Shown here piece by piece: positions 19,951 through 29,654 of a stretch of DNA of 64,000 bases. Under the pieces are notes generated by a model, which saw only the letters and a program-made list of their open reading frames with translations, was not told the origin of the DNA and ran no database searches. This DNA comes from Pseudomonadota bacterium. Lineage in GTDB: Bacteria; Pseudomonadota; Alphaproteobacteria; Rhodobacterales; Rhodobacteraceae. Both the position numbers and the translations under genes were made by a program. The stretch lies in contig JAIUPC010000017.1 of the NCBI GenBank assembly GCA_020161655.1, positions 299,239-363,238 of the forward strand. The letters run 5' to 3'. Within the stretch, counting starts at the first letter, position 1. Each line of letters begins with the position of its first letter.

Positions 19951-20601
19951 TCAGATCTTCTGGCCGGTCTTGGCCCAGTCCTTCAGGAACTGCTCAAGCC
20001 CCTTGTCGGTCAGCACGTGGTTGACCATCGACTTGATGACCGCCGGCGGGGCGGTGATGACATCGGCGCCGATCTTGGCGCAGTCGATGATGTGGTTCAC
20101 CGTGCGGATCGAGGCCGCGAGGATCTGGGTCTTGTAGTCGTAATTGTCATAGATCGTGCGGATGTCGTCGATCAGCTCCACCCCGTCCATGTGGATGTCG
20201 TCCAGGCGGCCGATGAAGGGTGAAACGAACGTCGCCCCGGCCTTCGCCGCAAGGATCGCCTGGGCGGCGGAAAAGCAGAGCGTGACATTGACCATGTGGC
20301 CTTCGGAAGAAAAGGCCTTGCAGGCAGTCAGCCCGTCCCAGGTCAGCGGCACCTTGATCGCGATGTTGGGGGCGATCTTGGCAAGCTTGAGCCCCTCGGC
20401 GATCATGGCCTTGGCCTCGGTGGCGACGACCTCGGCGGACACGGGACCCGAGACCATGTCGCAGATCTCTTTCGTGACTTCGACGATGTCACGGCCCGAT
20501 TTCAGGATCAGCGAGGGGTTGGTCGTCACACCGTCCACCATGCCGAGGTCGTTGAGTTCCTTGATGGCCGAAACATCGGCGGTATCGACGAAGAATTTCA
20601 T
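19951..20601 (-). CDS. fsa: Transaldolase of the small TalC/fructose-6-phosphate aldolase family
   Basis: A 216-residue TIM-barrel enzyme beginning [10 protein letters not shown] with DGVTTNPSL at 23-31 and the Schiff-base lysine Lys83 in [10 protein letters not shown]. This short family includes true transaldolases (pentose phosphate pathway) and fructose-6-phosphate aldolases, which motifs alone do not separate. It is monocistronic or weakly linked to DUF484-xerC downstream (155-base gap with nothing recognisable in it). Confidence 0.9.
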   Translation of the reverse strand: MKFFVDTADVSAIKELNDLGMVDGVTTNPSLILKSGRDIVEVTKEICDMVSGPVSAEVVATEAKAMIAEGLKLAKIAPNIAIKVPLTWDGLTACKAFSSEGHMVNVTLCFSAAQAILAAKAGATFVSPFIGRLDDIHMDGVELIDDIRTIYDNYDYKTQILAASIRTVNHIIDCAKIGADVITAPPAVIKSMVNHVLTDKGLEQFLKDWAKTGQKI

Positions 20602-20663
20602 GGCTGCATTCCCTTCGCTTCGGGCGTGGTGGGCGGGGCCGAGCTGACCCCGGGGTCGGCCCT

Positions 20664-21626
20664 TCATACGCCCGGCGCGGCCCGACCGGAACCCGAAAAT
20701 CGCGCCATCGGGCGGATACCGCCCTGCCTGTTGGGTGCTCGGGCGGCCGGGGCCTCGGCTTCCTTGTCCAACACGCGGCGCACGACATCGGCAAAGGTCA
20801 TCCGCCCGCGCCAGGTTTCGCCTGAACCAGGAGCAAAGCTGATGCGGCCTGAGTTCAGAGACGCATAGATGTCGCAGATCCCTCGGGCATAGTCCCCGCC
20901 CACACCCGCGTCCAGAAAGCCCGGGAGGAGGTCATCGCGCCCTGCCGGAACCAGCGTCACCTCGCGCCCCGTTTCCATCGTGATTGCGCGAGCAAGGTCG
21001 TTCGGGCAGAAGTCGCCGGGGCCAAGCAGGTTGACGGTCCGGCGCGCCTTCGGGTGCGTCCCCGCCAGCGCCTCGGCCACCGCTGCGCCAACATCTTCCG
21101 TCGAGACGGTCGGATAGCTGCGGTCGAAGGGCTGCATCCCCATCGGCAGGATGCCCGTCGCGGCGGCAAGGCCGATGAGCGCGGCCCAGTTTTCCATGAA
21201 GTCGCCCGACCGGATGCGCGTGACCGGAAGGCCGGTGGCGTCGAGTGCCTGTTCCAGATCATGCATCGACAGGATCGGCCCGGTGCCTTCGGCAAGGTCG
21301 GCCCCGCCCGACGACAGCGCCACGACGTGGTTGGGCTTTGTGGCCCTGAGCGCCGCGCAGATCGCCAGCACCGTCTTCTGCCCTTCGGCCCGCACATCGC
21401 TTGCCGCAACATAGGGCGGGATCATCACGAAGACCGCACGGCACCCGGCAAAGCCCCGCGCCAGCGATGCGGCATCCTGCGGGTCCGCCGCGACCACCTC
21501 AGCGGCCCCGGCAATGCTGGCATCGCTTGCCTTGCGGCTGAAGGCGCGGAACGGCACACCCCGCGCGGCAAGGGCGCGCGCCGCGGCGCCGCCCACTTGT
21601 CCGGTTGCTCCCATAAGCGCGATCAT
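20664..21626 (-). CDS. NAD(P)H-binding (NmrA-like) reductase
   Basis: A 320-residue atypical short-chain dehydrogenase. The dinucleotide motif [11 protein letters not shown] sits at residues 6-16 with no following YxxxK, as in NmrA/azoreductase-type members that act as redox sensors or quinone reductases. VPFRAFSR in the second strand region suggests NADP preference. AGGAGG lies five bases before the ATG. It is divergent from an HxlR regulator with an 84-base gap containing a dyad, the standard arrangement for HxlR-controlled reductases that respond to quinones, aldehydes or disulfide stress. Confidence 0.85.
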   Translation of the reverse strand: MIALMGATGQVGGAAARALAARGVPFRAFSRKASDASIAGAAEVVAADPQDAASLARGFAGCRAVFVMIPPYVAASDVRAEGQKTVLAICAALRATKPNHVVALSSGGADLAEGTGPILSMHDLEQALDATGLPVTRIRSGDFMENWAALIGLAAATGILPMGMQPFDRSYPTVSTEDVGAAVAEALAGTHPKARRTVNLLGPGDFCPNDLARAITMETGREVTLVPAGRDDLLPGFLDAGVGGDYARGICDIYASLNSGRISFAPGSGETWRGRMTFADVVRRVLDKEAEAPAARAPNRQGGIRPMARFSGSGRAAPGV

Positions 21627-21673
21627 TTCATCCTCCTTTACCGAATGCGCATACAGGGTAGGCCGCATATCCC

Positions 21674-21695
21674 AATTGCGTAAGTACACACAATT
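21674..21695. promoter_or_regulatory. Putative HxlR operator
   Basis: The imperfect dyad AATTGCGT-N6-ACACAATT lies midway between the divergent reductase and HxlR genes, 16 bases before the regulator start. Half-sites AATTG/CAATT are exact. Position and symmetry fit an HxlR-type binding site that would control both genes. Confidence 0.5.
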
Positions 21696-21710
21696 TTTAT
21701 ACTGCAATCC

Positions 21711-22061
21711 ATGACCCGCACGGACAAAGCCAAGCGCCCCGAACCCTGGTGCCCCGTCGCCGCCACCGTCGATGTGATCGGCGGCAAGTGGAAGCCGACA
21801 ATCCTGTTTTACGTGAAAGACAAGCCGTGCCGGTTCAACGAGTTGCGCAGGCTGATGCCGGAAATCACCCAGCGGATGCTGACCTTGCAGTTGCGCGCGC
21901 TGGAAGCGGAGGGCATTGTCGTGCGCACCGTGCACCAGACCATCCCGCCCCATGTCGAATATCACCTTTCCGAGCATGGGATGACGCTTGCGCCGATTCT
22001 CGACGCGATGGTCGCGTGGGGCGAGGTTTACGGTCGCCGCATCGCCCCGGCCCGGGCCTGA
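21711..22061 (+). CDS. HxlR family transcriptional regulator
   Basis: A 116-residue winged-helix protein with the family core: WCPVAATVDVIGGKWKP near the N-terminus (the Cys is the residue used as thiol sensor in several members), FNELRRLMPEITQRMLTLQLR recognition region and the wing VVRTVHQTIPPHVEYHLSEHG. It probably represses the divergent reductase and itself. It ends 12 bases before priA but is not functionally related to it. Confidence 0.9.
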   Translation: MTRTDKAKRPEPWCPVAATVDVIGGKWKPTILFYVKDKPCRFNELRRLMPEITQRMLTLQLRALEAEGIVVRTVHQTIPPHVEYHLSEHGMTLAPILDAMVAWGEVYGRRIAPARA

Positions 22062-22072
22062 GCGCGCATCCG

Positions 22073-24274
22073 ATGGGCGACGGCGGGCCAGATTTCTTCG
22101 ACGAAGGTGCGCTCGTCTCGGTGCTGACGACCGAGCCTTTGGGCCGCGCGCTTGACTATCGCGCGCCGGACGGCGGGTGTTTCGTCGGCGCCTTCGTCGA
22201 GGTGCCGCTGGGGCCGCGCCGGGTGCTGGGCGTGGTCTGGGGGGCGGGCGAGGGCGGCTATGACCTCGCCAAGGTGCGCCCCGTCACGCGGGTCCTCGAT
22301 GCGGCACCGATGGGCGAGGCGATGCGGACCTTCCTGCAACGCGCCGCCGACTACACGCTGACGCCGATGCCCGCGATGCTGCGTCTTGCCTCGCGGGCGC
22401 CGGGCCTCGCCGATCCGCCGGGGCCGCGCAAGGTCTACCGCAAGGGTTGGGCAGAGCCTGACCGGATGACCGAGGCGCGGGCGCGGGTGATCGCAGTTCT
22501 GGACGATTACGGCGGCGCAGCTTTCACGCTTTCGGAACTTGCGGCCCTTGCCGAAGTGACCACCAGCGTCATCAAGACCATGGTCAAGATCGGCGCCGTC
22601 GCCGAAGAGGAAGCGCCGCGCGATCTGCCCTATCCACTCCTCGATCCCGGCCTTCAAGGCAAGCCGCTCGCCCCCGATCAGGCTGAAGCGGCAGAGAAGC
22701 TGCGGGCGGCGGTGGCGGGCGGGCGCTATGGCACGACGCTCCTGAAGGGCGTCACCGGATCGGGCAAGACCGAGGTCTATCTTGAGGCGGTGGCGGAGTG
22801 CCTTGCCCAAGGCCGGCAGGCGCTGGTCCTTCTGCCGGAAATCGCCCTGACCTCGGAATTCCTCAACCGGGTCGAGGAACGCTTTGGCGCCAAGCCCGGC
22901 GAATGGCATTCCGGCGTCACCCAGACCGAACGCCGCCGCCTTTGGCGCATGGCGGGCGAGGGGCGGGTCGGCCTTGTGGTCGGCGCGCGGTCAGCGCTTT
23001 TCCTGCCGTTCCGCGACCTTGGCCTTATTGTCGTCGATGAGGAACACGACACCTCCTACAAGCAGGAGGATGGCGTTCTTTACAACGCCCGCGACATGGC
23101 GGTGCTGCGCGCCTCCATGACCGATGCGCAGGTGGTGCTCGCCTCGGCCACGCCCTGCCTTGAAAGCTGGGTCAATGCGGCAAGCGGCAAATACGCCCGT
23201 ATCGACCTCACCTCGCGCTTCGGTGTCGCCGAACTCCCCGACATGCGGGCCATCGACATGCGGGCGGAGCGGCTTGAGCAGAACCGCTGGATCAGCCCGA
23301 CCCTCGCCGGTGCCGTCACCGACCGGATCGGGCGGGGGGAGCAGGCGCTGTTGTTCCTCAACCGGCGCGGCTATGCGCCCGTCACCATCTGCCGCGCTTG
23401 CGGCCACCAGATCGGCTGCGACCATTGCGACGCGCGCATGGTCGAACACCGCTTCCTCAAGCGCCTTGTCTGCCATCAGTGCGGCGAGACGAAGCCGATG
23501 CCGGAGGCCTGCCCGCATTGCAAGGCCGAGGGCCGGCTCGCGCCGGTCGGGCCGGGGGTGGAGCGGCTGGCCGAGGAAGTTGCCGCCCGTTTCCCCGAAG
23601 CGCGGCTGGCGATCCTGTCCTCGGACCTTTTCGGGTCGGCGCGGGCGCTGAAGGAAACCATCGGCACGATCGCCGAGGGCGGCGCGGATATCATCATCGG
23701 CACCCAGATCGTCGCCAAGGGCCACAACTTCCCGCTGCTCACGCTGGTCGGCGTGATCGACGCCGACCTCGGGCTGCAAGGATCGGACCTGCGCGCGGCG
23801 GAACGGACCTTCCAGCTTGTCCGGCAGGTTTCGGGTCGGGCGGGGCGGAGCGAAAGGCCCGGCGTGGCGCTGATCCAGAGCTATCAGCCCGAGCATCCGG
23901 TGATCCGCGCCATTCTCTCGGGCGAGGAGGAGGCCTTCTGGCGCGCCGAGGCGGCGGAGCGGCAGGCGGCGGGTATGCCGCCCTTCGGGCGCCTTGCCGG
24001 CATCATCCTGTCATCGCCCGACGTCCAGACCGTCTTCGACTTCGGCGCCGACCTCGCCCGCCGCGACGCGCCCCTGCGCCGGATCGGCGCGCAGGTTTTC
24101 GGGCCCGCGCCGGCCCCCGTGGCGCGGGTCAGGGGGCGGCACCGGGTGCGCTTGCTGGTCAAGGCGGAAAAGACAGCGTCCTTGCAGGCGGCGCTTGCCG
24201 AATGGGTCGGGCAGATGAGGATTCCGGCCAACCTGCGCCTTGCAATCGACATCGACCCGCAGAGTTTCTACTGA
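22073..24274 (+). CDS. priA: Primosomal protein N' (PriA helicase)
   Basis: A 733-residue superfamily-2 helicase that restarts stalled replication forks. After the N-terminal fork-binding domain come the P-loop GVTGSGKT (226-233), the DEEH box in VVDEEHDTSYKQEDG, and a zinc-binding insertion with CRACGHQIGCDHC and CHQCGE...CPHC cysteines between the helicase halves. Length is usual. The ATG at 22073 comes shortly after the HxlR stop. An extension further upstream in frame would overlap the HxlR gene and lacks family homology. Confidence 0.95.
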   Translation: MGDGGPDFFDEGALVSVLTTEPLGRALDYRAPDGGCFVGAFVEVPLGPRRVLGVVWGAGEGGYDLAKVRPVTRVLDAAPMGEAMRTFLQRAADYTLTPMPAMLRLASRAPGLADPPGPRKVYRKGWAEPDRMTEARARVIAVLDDYGGAAFTLSELAALAEVTTSVIKTMVKIGAVAEEEAPRDLPYPLLDPGLQGKPLAPDQAEAAEKLRAAVAGGRYGTTLLKGVTGSGKTEVYLEAVAECLAQGRQALVLLPEIALTSEFLNRVEERFGAKPGEWHSGVTQTERRRLWRMAGEGRVGLVVGARSALFLPFRDLGLIVVDEEHDTSYKQEDGVLYNARDMAVLRASMTDAQVVLASATPCLESWVNAASGKYARIDLTSRFGVAELPDMRAIDMRAERLEQNRWISPTLAGAVTDRIGRGEQALLFLNRRGYAPVTICRACGHQIGCDHCDARMVEHRFLKRLVCHQCGETKPMPEACPHCKAEGRLAPVGPGVERLAEEVAARFPEARLAILSSDLFGSARALKETIGTIAEGGADIIIGTQIVAKGHNFPLLTLVGVIDADLGLQGSDLRAAERTFQLVRQVSGRAGRSERPGVALIQSYQPEHPVIRAILSGEEEAFWRAEAAERQAAGMPPFGRLAGIILSSPDVQTVFDFGADLARRDAPLRRIGAQVFGPAPAPVARVRGRHRVRLLVKAEKTASLQAALAEWVGQMRIPANLRLAIDIDPQSFY

Positions 24275-24417
24275 CCCGGACAGGGCCGAATGCACTCGCC
24301 AGCGCCCGCGATCCGGGCTAGGTCATGGCCATGACCTCGATCCGATCCATCGCGCGACCCTTGCCCAGCCTTCCGGCGCTGATCGCATGTCGCCGGTCGG
24401 GCCGGAGGGCGTAACCG

Positions 24418-25785
24418 ATGCCGCCGGCAGGGCCGTCACAGGGCAAGTTCGTCACCGGCGGCCTGATGCGCCATGTGGTGACCATGGCGCTCTCGGGCGC
24501 GCTTGGCCTTTCCTTCACCTTCCTCGTCGACTTCCTCGCCCTCTGGTGGATTTCGCAGCTTCGGGTCGAGGCGATGATCGCCGCCGTCGGCATCGCCGGG
24601 ACGATCCAGTTCGCCATCATGTCGGTTTCCATCGGCATGATGATCGGCGCCGTGGCGCTTGTCTCGCGCTCAATCGGCATGGGCCAGCCCGACCGGGCGC
24701 GGCGGATCGCGACGGTGGGGATGATCCTTGCCACCGCAGTCCTCACCCTTGTCTCGGTGCTGGCCTGGGTCTTCCGGCACGAGGTGCTGGCAGCATCGGG
24801 CGCCACGGGAGAAGTGCTTGAGATCGGCGTCAGCTTCCTGACGATCACCCTGCCGTCGATGCCGCTCATCGCGCTTGGCGTCACCGCCTCGGCGCTTCTG
24901 CGCGCCGTGGGCGATGCCTGGCGGTCAATGGCGGTGACGATGGCGGCGGGCATGATCGCGGTCGTCCTTGACCCCATCCTCATCGTCTGGTTGCGCTGGG
25001 ATGTGACCGGGGCGGCGATCTCGATCCTTGTCGCGCGGGTGGTGATGGCGGGGGTCGGCCTCTGGTTCGTGATCCGCACCCACAAGCTCTTGGCGCGCCC
25101 CTCTATGGCCGATATCGGCGAGTACCTCAGGCCCTATCTCGCCATCGCGCTGCCGGCCATCGCGACGCAGCTTTCGACGCCCTTCGGCAACTGGATCCTG
25201 ACCCGCGAAGTGGCGCAGTTCGGCGAGGCGGCGATCGCCGGCTGGGGCGTGGTGATGCGGCTGACGATCCTCGCCTTCGGTGGCATCTTCGCGCTGTCGG
25301 GCGCCATCGGCGGCATCATCGGCCAGAACTTCGGCGCGGGCCGGCCCGACCGGGTGTCCGAAGCCTACTGGGCGGCGATGAAGTTCTGCGCGGTCTATAC
25401 GCTTGTCGCCTGGGCGCTGATGGCGCTTGCGACCGAACCCATCGCGCGGTCCTTCGGCCTTTCGGCGGAAGGGACGACGGTCCTGCGCACCTTCACCCAT
25501 TTCGCCGCCGGGTCCTTCATTTTCACCGGTGCGCTTTTCGTAGCCAACGCCACCTTCAACAACCTTGGCCGCCCGGTCTGGTCGATGGCCGCCAACTGGT
25601 TCCGCGACGGTATCCTGATGTGGCCCTTCGCCCTTGCCGGGGCGGCTTGGGCCGCAGCGCCGGGCATCCTCTGGGCCAACGCTTTCGCCAATGTGATCGC
25701 CGGCACCATGGCAGCATGGCTTGCCTGGCGCTATATTCGCAAGCTGAACCGCGCCGCGCCGGATGAGCGTCCGGCCGGGAAATAG
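24418..25785 (+). CDS. MATE family efflux transporter
   Basis: A 455-residue inner-membrane protein with about twelve hydrophobic helices in two related halves, as in multidrug and toxin extrusion (MatE/NorM/DinF) proteins. Typical segments are FTFLVDFLALWWIS in TM1 and SGAIGGIIGQNFGAGRPDR at the start of the second half. It would exchange Na+ or H+ for cationic or metabolic compounds. The 143-base gap before it shows nothing recognisable. msrA follows nine bases downstream, so the two are probably one transcript. Confidence 0.88.
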   Translation: MPPAGPSQGKFVTGGLMRHVVTMALSGALGLSFTFLVDFLALWWISQLRVEAMIAAVGIAGTIQFAIMSVSIGMMIGAVALVSRSIGMGQPDRARRIATVGMILATAVLTLVSVLAWVFRHEVLAASGATGEVLEIGVSFLTITLPSMPLIALGVTASALLRAVGDAWRSMAVTMAAGMIAVVLDPILIVWLRWDVTGAAISILVARVVMAGVGLWFVIRTHKLLARPSMADIGEYLRPYLAIALPAIATQLSTPFGNWILTREVAQFGEAAIAGWGVVMRLTILAFGGIFALSGAIGGIIGQNFGAGRPDRVSEAYWAAMKFCAVYTLVAWALMALATEPIARSFGLSAEGTTVLRTFTHFAAGSFIFTGALFVANATFNNLGRPVWSMAANWFRDGILMWPFALAGAAWAAAPGILWANAFANVIAGTMAAWLAWRYIRKLNRAAPDERPAGK

Positions 25786-25794
25786 GAGAAGCCG

Positions 25795-26448
25795 ATGCTG
25801 AGCGCACTCTTTGGCAAGAAATCCGACCTGCCCACCGCCACCGAGGCCCTGCCGGGCCGGCCCGAGGCGATCCCGACCGCCGAGATCCATTTCCTCAGCG
25901 GTATCCCCCTGAAGTCGGCGGTGCCAGAGGGCATGGAAGAGGCGATCTTCGGCATGGGCTGCTTCTGGGGCGTGGAGCGGAAGTTCTGGCAGGTGCCGGG
26001 CGTCTGGCTGACGATGGTCGGCTATGGCGCGGGGCTAACGCCCAATCCGACCTACAAGGAAACCTGCACCGGCATGACCGGCCATAACGAGGTCGTCCGC
26101 GTGATCTATGATCCCGCGAAGGTCAGCTATGACGACCTGCTGAAGGTCTTCTGGGAGGGCCACAACCCGACGCAAGGCAACCGCCAGGGCAACGACGTCG
26201 GCACGCAGTACCGCTCAGGCATCTATACCTTCAGCGCCGCACAGGCCGAGGCAGCCGAGGCGAGCCGCAAGGTCTATGCCGAACGGCTGAAGTCGGCAGG
26301 CTTCGGCGCGATCACGACCGAGATCCTGCCTTCGGGGCCGTTCTACTTCGCCGAGGACTATCACCAGCAGTACCTCGCCAAGAACCCCGCCGGCTATTGC
26401 GGCATCGGCGGCACCGGCGTCAGCTGCCCGATCGGGTTGAAGGCCTGA
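25795..26448 (+). CDS. msrA: Peptide methionine-S-sulfoxide reductase MsrA
   Basis: A 217-residue repair enzyme with active-site GCFWG (Cys56) and the resolving cysteines near the C-terminus ([15 protein letters not shown]). It reduces methionine-S-sulfoxide in proteins using thioredoxin. The conserved YHQQYLAKN lies ahead of the tail. AGGAG precedes the ATG by six bases. The protein is slightly longer than minimal MsrA because of about 45 N-terminal residues that do not look like a signal peptide. Confidence 0.95.
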   Translation: MLSALFGKKSDLPTATEALPGRPEAIPTAEIHFLSGIPLKSAVPEGMEEAIFGMGCFWGVERKFWQVPGVWLTMVGYGAGLTPNPTYKETCTGMTGHNEVVRVIYDPAKVSYDDLLKVFWEGHNPTQGNRQGNDVGTQYRSGIYTFSAAQAEAAEASRKVYAERLKSAGFGAITTEILPSGPFYFAEDYHQQYLAKNPAGYCGIGGTGVSCPIGLKA

Positions 26449-26524
26449 AACCCCGCAAAGGCTCTGGCCTTGGGCGGTGCGACGGGCTAAGTCCCGTTGC
26501 GCCGTCCAGAACCGGAGCACGCCC

Positions 26525-27397
26525 ATGACGACCTTCAGCGCGATCACGACCCTGTCCGGGCGCGAGGCAGCCGACAACCTTGCCGAAGTGCTGGAGGATT
26601 TCGACCCGACGCCGGAAGGCGTCGGCGTCTTCGAGATCGAGAACGGATCGGGCCGCTGGGAGGTTGCCGCCTATTTCGAGGCGGCGCCCGACGACATCGC
26701 GCTGGCGCTTCTGGCCACCGCTTTCGCTGCTGCGCCCTTCGCGGTCTCGGAAATCCCCGAAACCGACTGGGTCGCCCATGTGAAGCGAGAGCTGCAACCC
26801 GTTGAAGCCGGGCGCTTCTTCGTCTACGGCAGCCATGATGCGGACCGCGTCCCGGCGGACCGGGTGCCCCTGCTGATCGAGGCAGCGATGGCCTTCGGCA
26901 CCGGCCATCACGGCACGACGAAGGGCTGCCTCCTCGCGCTTGAACGCTTGGCGGCAGAGGGCTTTCAGGCGCGGAACGCCGTCGACATTGGCTGCGGCAC
27001 GGCGGTCCTCGCCATGGCCGCGGCCTCGATCTGGCCCGATCCGGTCCTCGCCTCCGACATCGACCCGGTGGCGGTCGAGGTGGCGCATGCCAATGTGGTG
27101 GCGAACGGCCTTGAAGGCCGGGTGACATGTCTTGAAGCCGCTGGCTTCGACGCGCCCGCGCTGCGCAAGGCGGCGCCTTACGACCTCGTCTTCGCCAATA
27201 TCCTGAAAGGCCCGCTGATCGGGCTTGCCCCCGCCATGGCGCGCAGCATCGCAGAAGGCGGTGTGGCGATCTTGTCGGGCATTCTCAACCAGCAGGCCGA
27301 GGAAGTTGCGGACGTTTACCAGAACGCCGGATTTGCGCTTCTGGAACGGGACGAACAGGCCGAATGGACCACATTGGTTCTGCGGCGCGGGCAATAG
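26525..27397 (+). CDS. prmA: Ribosomal protein L11 methyltransferase (PrmA)
   Basis: A 290-residue SAM-dependent methyltransferase. The signature AFGTGHHGTTKGCL precedes motif I DIGCGTAVLA, and FANILKGPL corresponds to the NILA-type catalytic motif of PrmA. It should trimethylate ribosomal protein L11. The N-terminal L11-recognition domain is present (residues 1-90). The ATG at 26525 is preferred over an in-frame start at 26477 because family homology begins there. Confidence 0.88.
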   Translation: MTTFSAITTLSGREAADNLAEVLEDFDPTPEGVGVFEIENGSGRWEVAAYFEAAPDDIALALLATAFAAAPFAVSEIPETDWVAHVKRELQPVEAGRFFVYGSHDADRVPADRVPLLIEAAMAFGTGHHGTTKGCLLALERLAAEGFQARNAVDIGCGTAVLAMAAASIWPDPVLASDIDPVAVEVAHANVVANGLEGRVTCLEAAGFDAPALRKAAPYDLVFANILKGPLIGLAPAMARSIAEGGVAILSGILNQQAEEVADVYQNAGFALLERDEQAEWTTLVLRRGQ

Positions 27398-27493
27398 ATC
27401 CGAACTTCTGGTCACAGCCCCATTCTTGCCGCAATGATGTCGCACCTTGGTCCAATCCGGGGGCATGGCAACACTTGCTGAACGGGCATCGAC

Positions 27494-27844
27494 ATGGTTG
27501 ATCGCAATCTGCAGAACTTCTATGGCCGCCTCGGGCGTATCGAGGACATCCACCGCGCCGGCGGCGGGTTCGAGGCTGACGGTACCCTTGGCATGTCCTT
27601 CTACAACGCGCGCCGCCGCCCGCAGCGCCGCCGCTTCGGCATTCTGGCGCCGCTTGCATTGGTTGCGATGACGGTTCTTGGCCTCAAGGCGGTGGTTTAC
27701 GCCACGATTGGCCCCGAACTCTATGAAGCGCGGGTGGCCGAATTGAGCGCCGGCGACGGCTTGCAACAGGCCGGGGCCTATGTCCTGCAGGCCGATCCCC
27801 TGACGGTGGCGATCGCGGACAAGATCGGCGCGCTCATCGACTGA
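27494..27844 (+). CDS. Unknown small single-pass membrane protein
   Basis: A 116-residue protein with a basic stretch (RRRPQRRRFG at about 40-49) directly before one hydrophobic segment (50-70), which predicts a cytoplasmic N-terminus and a periplasmic C-terminal half containing AELSAGDGLQQAGAYVLQ. No family recognised. It stands alone between prmA and a DUF1127 gene; the coding pattern and sensible topology support it being real. Confidence 0.65.
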   Translation: MVDRNLQNFYGRLGRIEDIHRAGGGFEADGTLGMSFYNARRRPQRRRFGILAPLALVAMTVLGLKAVVYATIGPELYEARVAELSAGDGLQQAGAYVLQADPLTVAIADKIGALID

Positions 27845-27890
27845 TGCGGGGCATAAACCCCTCGCGCTGCATTACCGGAAAGAAAAAGAG

Positions 27891-27925
27891 AAAGGCCGTG
27901 TCGGCGGATCGCCGGCACGGCCTTT
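27891..27925 (-). terminator. Intrinsic terminator of the second DUF1127 gene
   Basis: Perfect 10-bp outer stem AAAGGCCGTG / CACGGCCTTT with an inner CGGCG / CGCCG stem. On the minus strand it is followed by a T-rich tract (CTTTCTCTTTTTCTTT), 48 bases past the DUF1127 stop. It could also stop transcripts of the plus-strand membrane-protein gene ending at 27844. Confidence 0.8.
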
Positions 27926-27972
27926 GGCGCGAACGCGCGACCGGGCGCTTGGCAGCGCGCCCGAGAGGGTTC

Positions 27973-28161
27973 TCAGTTGGTCGCGATCACGTCGATGTCG
28001 GCACGGGTCAGCCCGATATCGTCCAGTTCGCGGTCGGTGAGACGCGACAGGGCATTGCGGGTCACGCGTGCATCGTTCCAGGCCGCAACGGCCGAGAAGA
28101 GGCTGCCGAAAACGCCGCTGGTGCGGGTGCTGACGGTGCGGTTGGTGCTGTAGACAGACAT
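27973..28161 (-). CDS. DUF1127 domain small protein
   Basis: A 62-residue basic protein whose C-terminal half (NALSRLTDRELDDIGLTRADID) is the DUF1127 helix pair. The GAGGAA site seven bases before the ATG at 28161 decides the start over an upstream ATG at 28182. In Rhodobacter a DUF1127 protein of similar size (CcaF1) binds RNA and takes part in small-RNA maturation; whether this is the same protein cannot be decided by eye. It is expressed alone, with its own terminator. The 297-base region from it to ruvC contains no other gene. Confidence 0.85.
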   Translation of the reverse strand: MSVYSTNRTVSTRTSGVFGSLFSAVAAWNDARVTRNALSRLTDRELDDIGLTRADIDVIATN

Positions 28162-28428
28162 TTCAGTTTCCTCGGTTTCCAAAGCGCCTGTTCATTCAGC
28201 GCCTTGCTTTCGAGATGTCAGATAGAGCCGCCCCGATGCCGTCACAAGCCATGCGCCTGCAGGGCCGTCATGCAGCCAATGCATGGGTCATTCTTCCGTT
28301 AACGCACTGTTAAAAAACCGTTTCTGCGAGTGCGGAATATGTCGTTTTCTGCATATGCGAAGACGATTTCCGACATCCGACGTGGCGTCGCTTCCGGCGC
28401 CCGCCAAACAGCATTCCGCCTTTGCGAT

Positions 28429-28443
28429 GTTCGCTTTTCGTGC
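28429..28443 (+). promoter_or_regulatory. Possible LexA (SOS) box before ruvC
   Basis: GTTC-N7-GTGC lies 37 bases upstream of ruvC and differs by one base from the alphaproteobacterial SOS box GTTC-N7-GTTC. The ruv genes are classic SOS genes, which supports it, but a single near-match in a 300-base gap is weak evidence. Confidence 0.35.
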
Positions 28444-28479
28444 TAGTCGTGGGAAAAAAGCAACAGATCGAGGGAGCAG

Positions 28480-28983
28480 ATGCGCGTTCTTGGGATTGAT
28501 CCGGGCCTCCGATGCCTCGGTTGGGGTGTGATTGAGGTGTCCGGGTCGCGACTCAGCCATGTCGCGAACGGCGCGATCCGAACCGAGGGCAGCGATCTTG
28601 CCGAACGGCTCCTGATGCTGTTCACCGGCCTGAGCGAGGTATTGGAGCAATACAACCCAGATGCGGCGGCGGTCGAACAGACCTTCGTAAACCGCGACGG
28701 GGCGGGAACGCTGAAGCTTGGCCAGGCGCGCGGCGTGGCGGTGCTGGTCGTGGCGCGGGCAGGGCTTGCCGTTGGCGAGTATGCCCCGAACGCGGTCAAG
28801 AAGGCGGTGGTCGGCGTCGGCCATGCCGACAAGGTCCAGGTCGCCCACATGGTCCGCCACCAGCTTCCGGGCGTCGACCTCGCCGGGCCGGACGCCGCCG
28901 ACGCGCTCGCCATCGCCATCTGCCATGCGCACCATCTGCAAAGTGCCGGGCGCCTCGCCGCCGCGCTGAAGGGGGCGGCATGA
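28480..28983 (+). CDS. ruvC: Holliday junction resolvase RuvC
   Basis: A 167-residue endonuclease that cuts Holliday junctions symmetrically. The acidic metal-binding residues are visible: Asp7 in GIDPGL, Glu66 in VEQTF, and Asp138/Asp141 in GPDAADALA. It is first in the ruvC-ruvA-ruvB operon, overlapping ruvA by four bases. Confidence 0.96.
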   Translation: MRVLGIDPGLRCLGWGVIEVSGSRLSHVANGAIRTEGSDLAERLLMLFTGLSEVLEQYNPDAAAVEQTFVNRDGAGTLKLGQARGVAVLVVARAGLAVGEYAPNAVKKAVVGVGHADKVQVAHMVRHQLPGVDLAGPDAADALAIAICHAHHLQSAGRLAAALKGAA

Positions 28984-29651
28984 TCGGCCGCATCGCCGGG
29001 GTGATCCTGCACCGCGCCATGGATCACGTCCTGATCGACGTGCGCGGCGTCGGCTATATCGTCCATGTCTCGCAGCGCACCGCCGCCGCGCTGCCACCGG
29101 TGGGTGAGGCTGCAGCGCTCTATACCGACCTGTTGGTGCGCGAGGACCTCTTGCAGCTTTTCGGCTTCCCGACGCTGCTCGAAAAGGAGTGGCACCGCCT
29201 TTTGATGACCGTGCAGGGCGTCGGTGCGAAAGCCTCCATGGCGATCCTCGGCACGCTCGGCGCCGAAGGCGTCGGCCGCGCCATCGCCCTTGGCAACGCC
29301 GCCGCGATCAAGGCCGCCCCCGGCGTCGGCCCAAAGCTTGCGCAGCGGGTGGTGATGGAGCTGAAGGACAAGGCGCCCACGGTGATGGCCTTGGGCGGGA
29401 CATTGACCGTCGATGTCGCCCAAGCCGACGACGTGATCGAACCTGCCGCCCCGCAACCCGCACGGAAACCCGTGAGCCCCGCCGCCCAATCCGCCAGCGC
29501 CACCGCCGACGCGCTCTCCGCTCTTCTCAACCTCGGCTACGGCCAGGGCGAGGCCGCCGCCGCCGTGGCGCAAGCCGCCGGAGAAAACGAAGCCGCCGCG
29601 ACCCCGGCCCTGATCCGCGCGAGCCTCAAGCTCCTCGCGCCGAAGGGGTAG
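28980..29651 (+). CDS. ruvA: Holliday junction branch migration protein RuvA
   Basis: A 223-residue protein that binds four-way junctions as a tetramer and loads RuvB. The N-terminal OB domain ([11 protein letters not shown] onward), the double helix-hairpin-helix region ([13 protein letters not shown] and [19 protein letters not shown]) and the C-terminal RuvB-contacting domain ([16 protein letters not shown]) are all present, joined by an Ala/Pro-rich linker. It overlaps ruvC and is followed three bases later by ruvB. Confidence 0.96.
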   Translation: MIGRIAGVILHRAMDHVLIDVRGVGYIVHVSQRTAAALPPVGEAAALYTDLLVREDLLQLFGFPTLLEKEWHRLLMTVQGVGAKASMAILGTLGAEGVGRAIALGNAAAIKAAPGVGPKLAQRVVMELKDKAPTVMALGGTLTVDVAQADDVIEPAAPQPARKPVSPAAQSASATADALSALLNLGYGQGEAAAAVAQAAGENEAAATPALIRASLKLLAPKG

Positions 29652-29654
29652 CGC

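Noticed and set aside
19925-19960. CCGGG-ATG-CCCGG followed by TTTT as a plus-strand terminator
   Set aside because: No plus-strand gene ends upstream of it, and on the minus strand after fsa there is no T-run.
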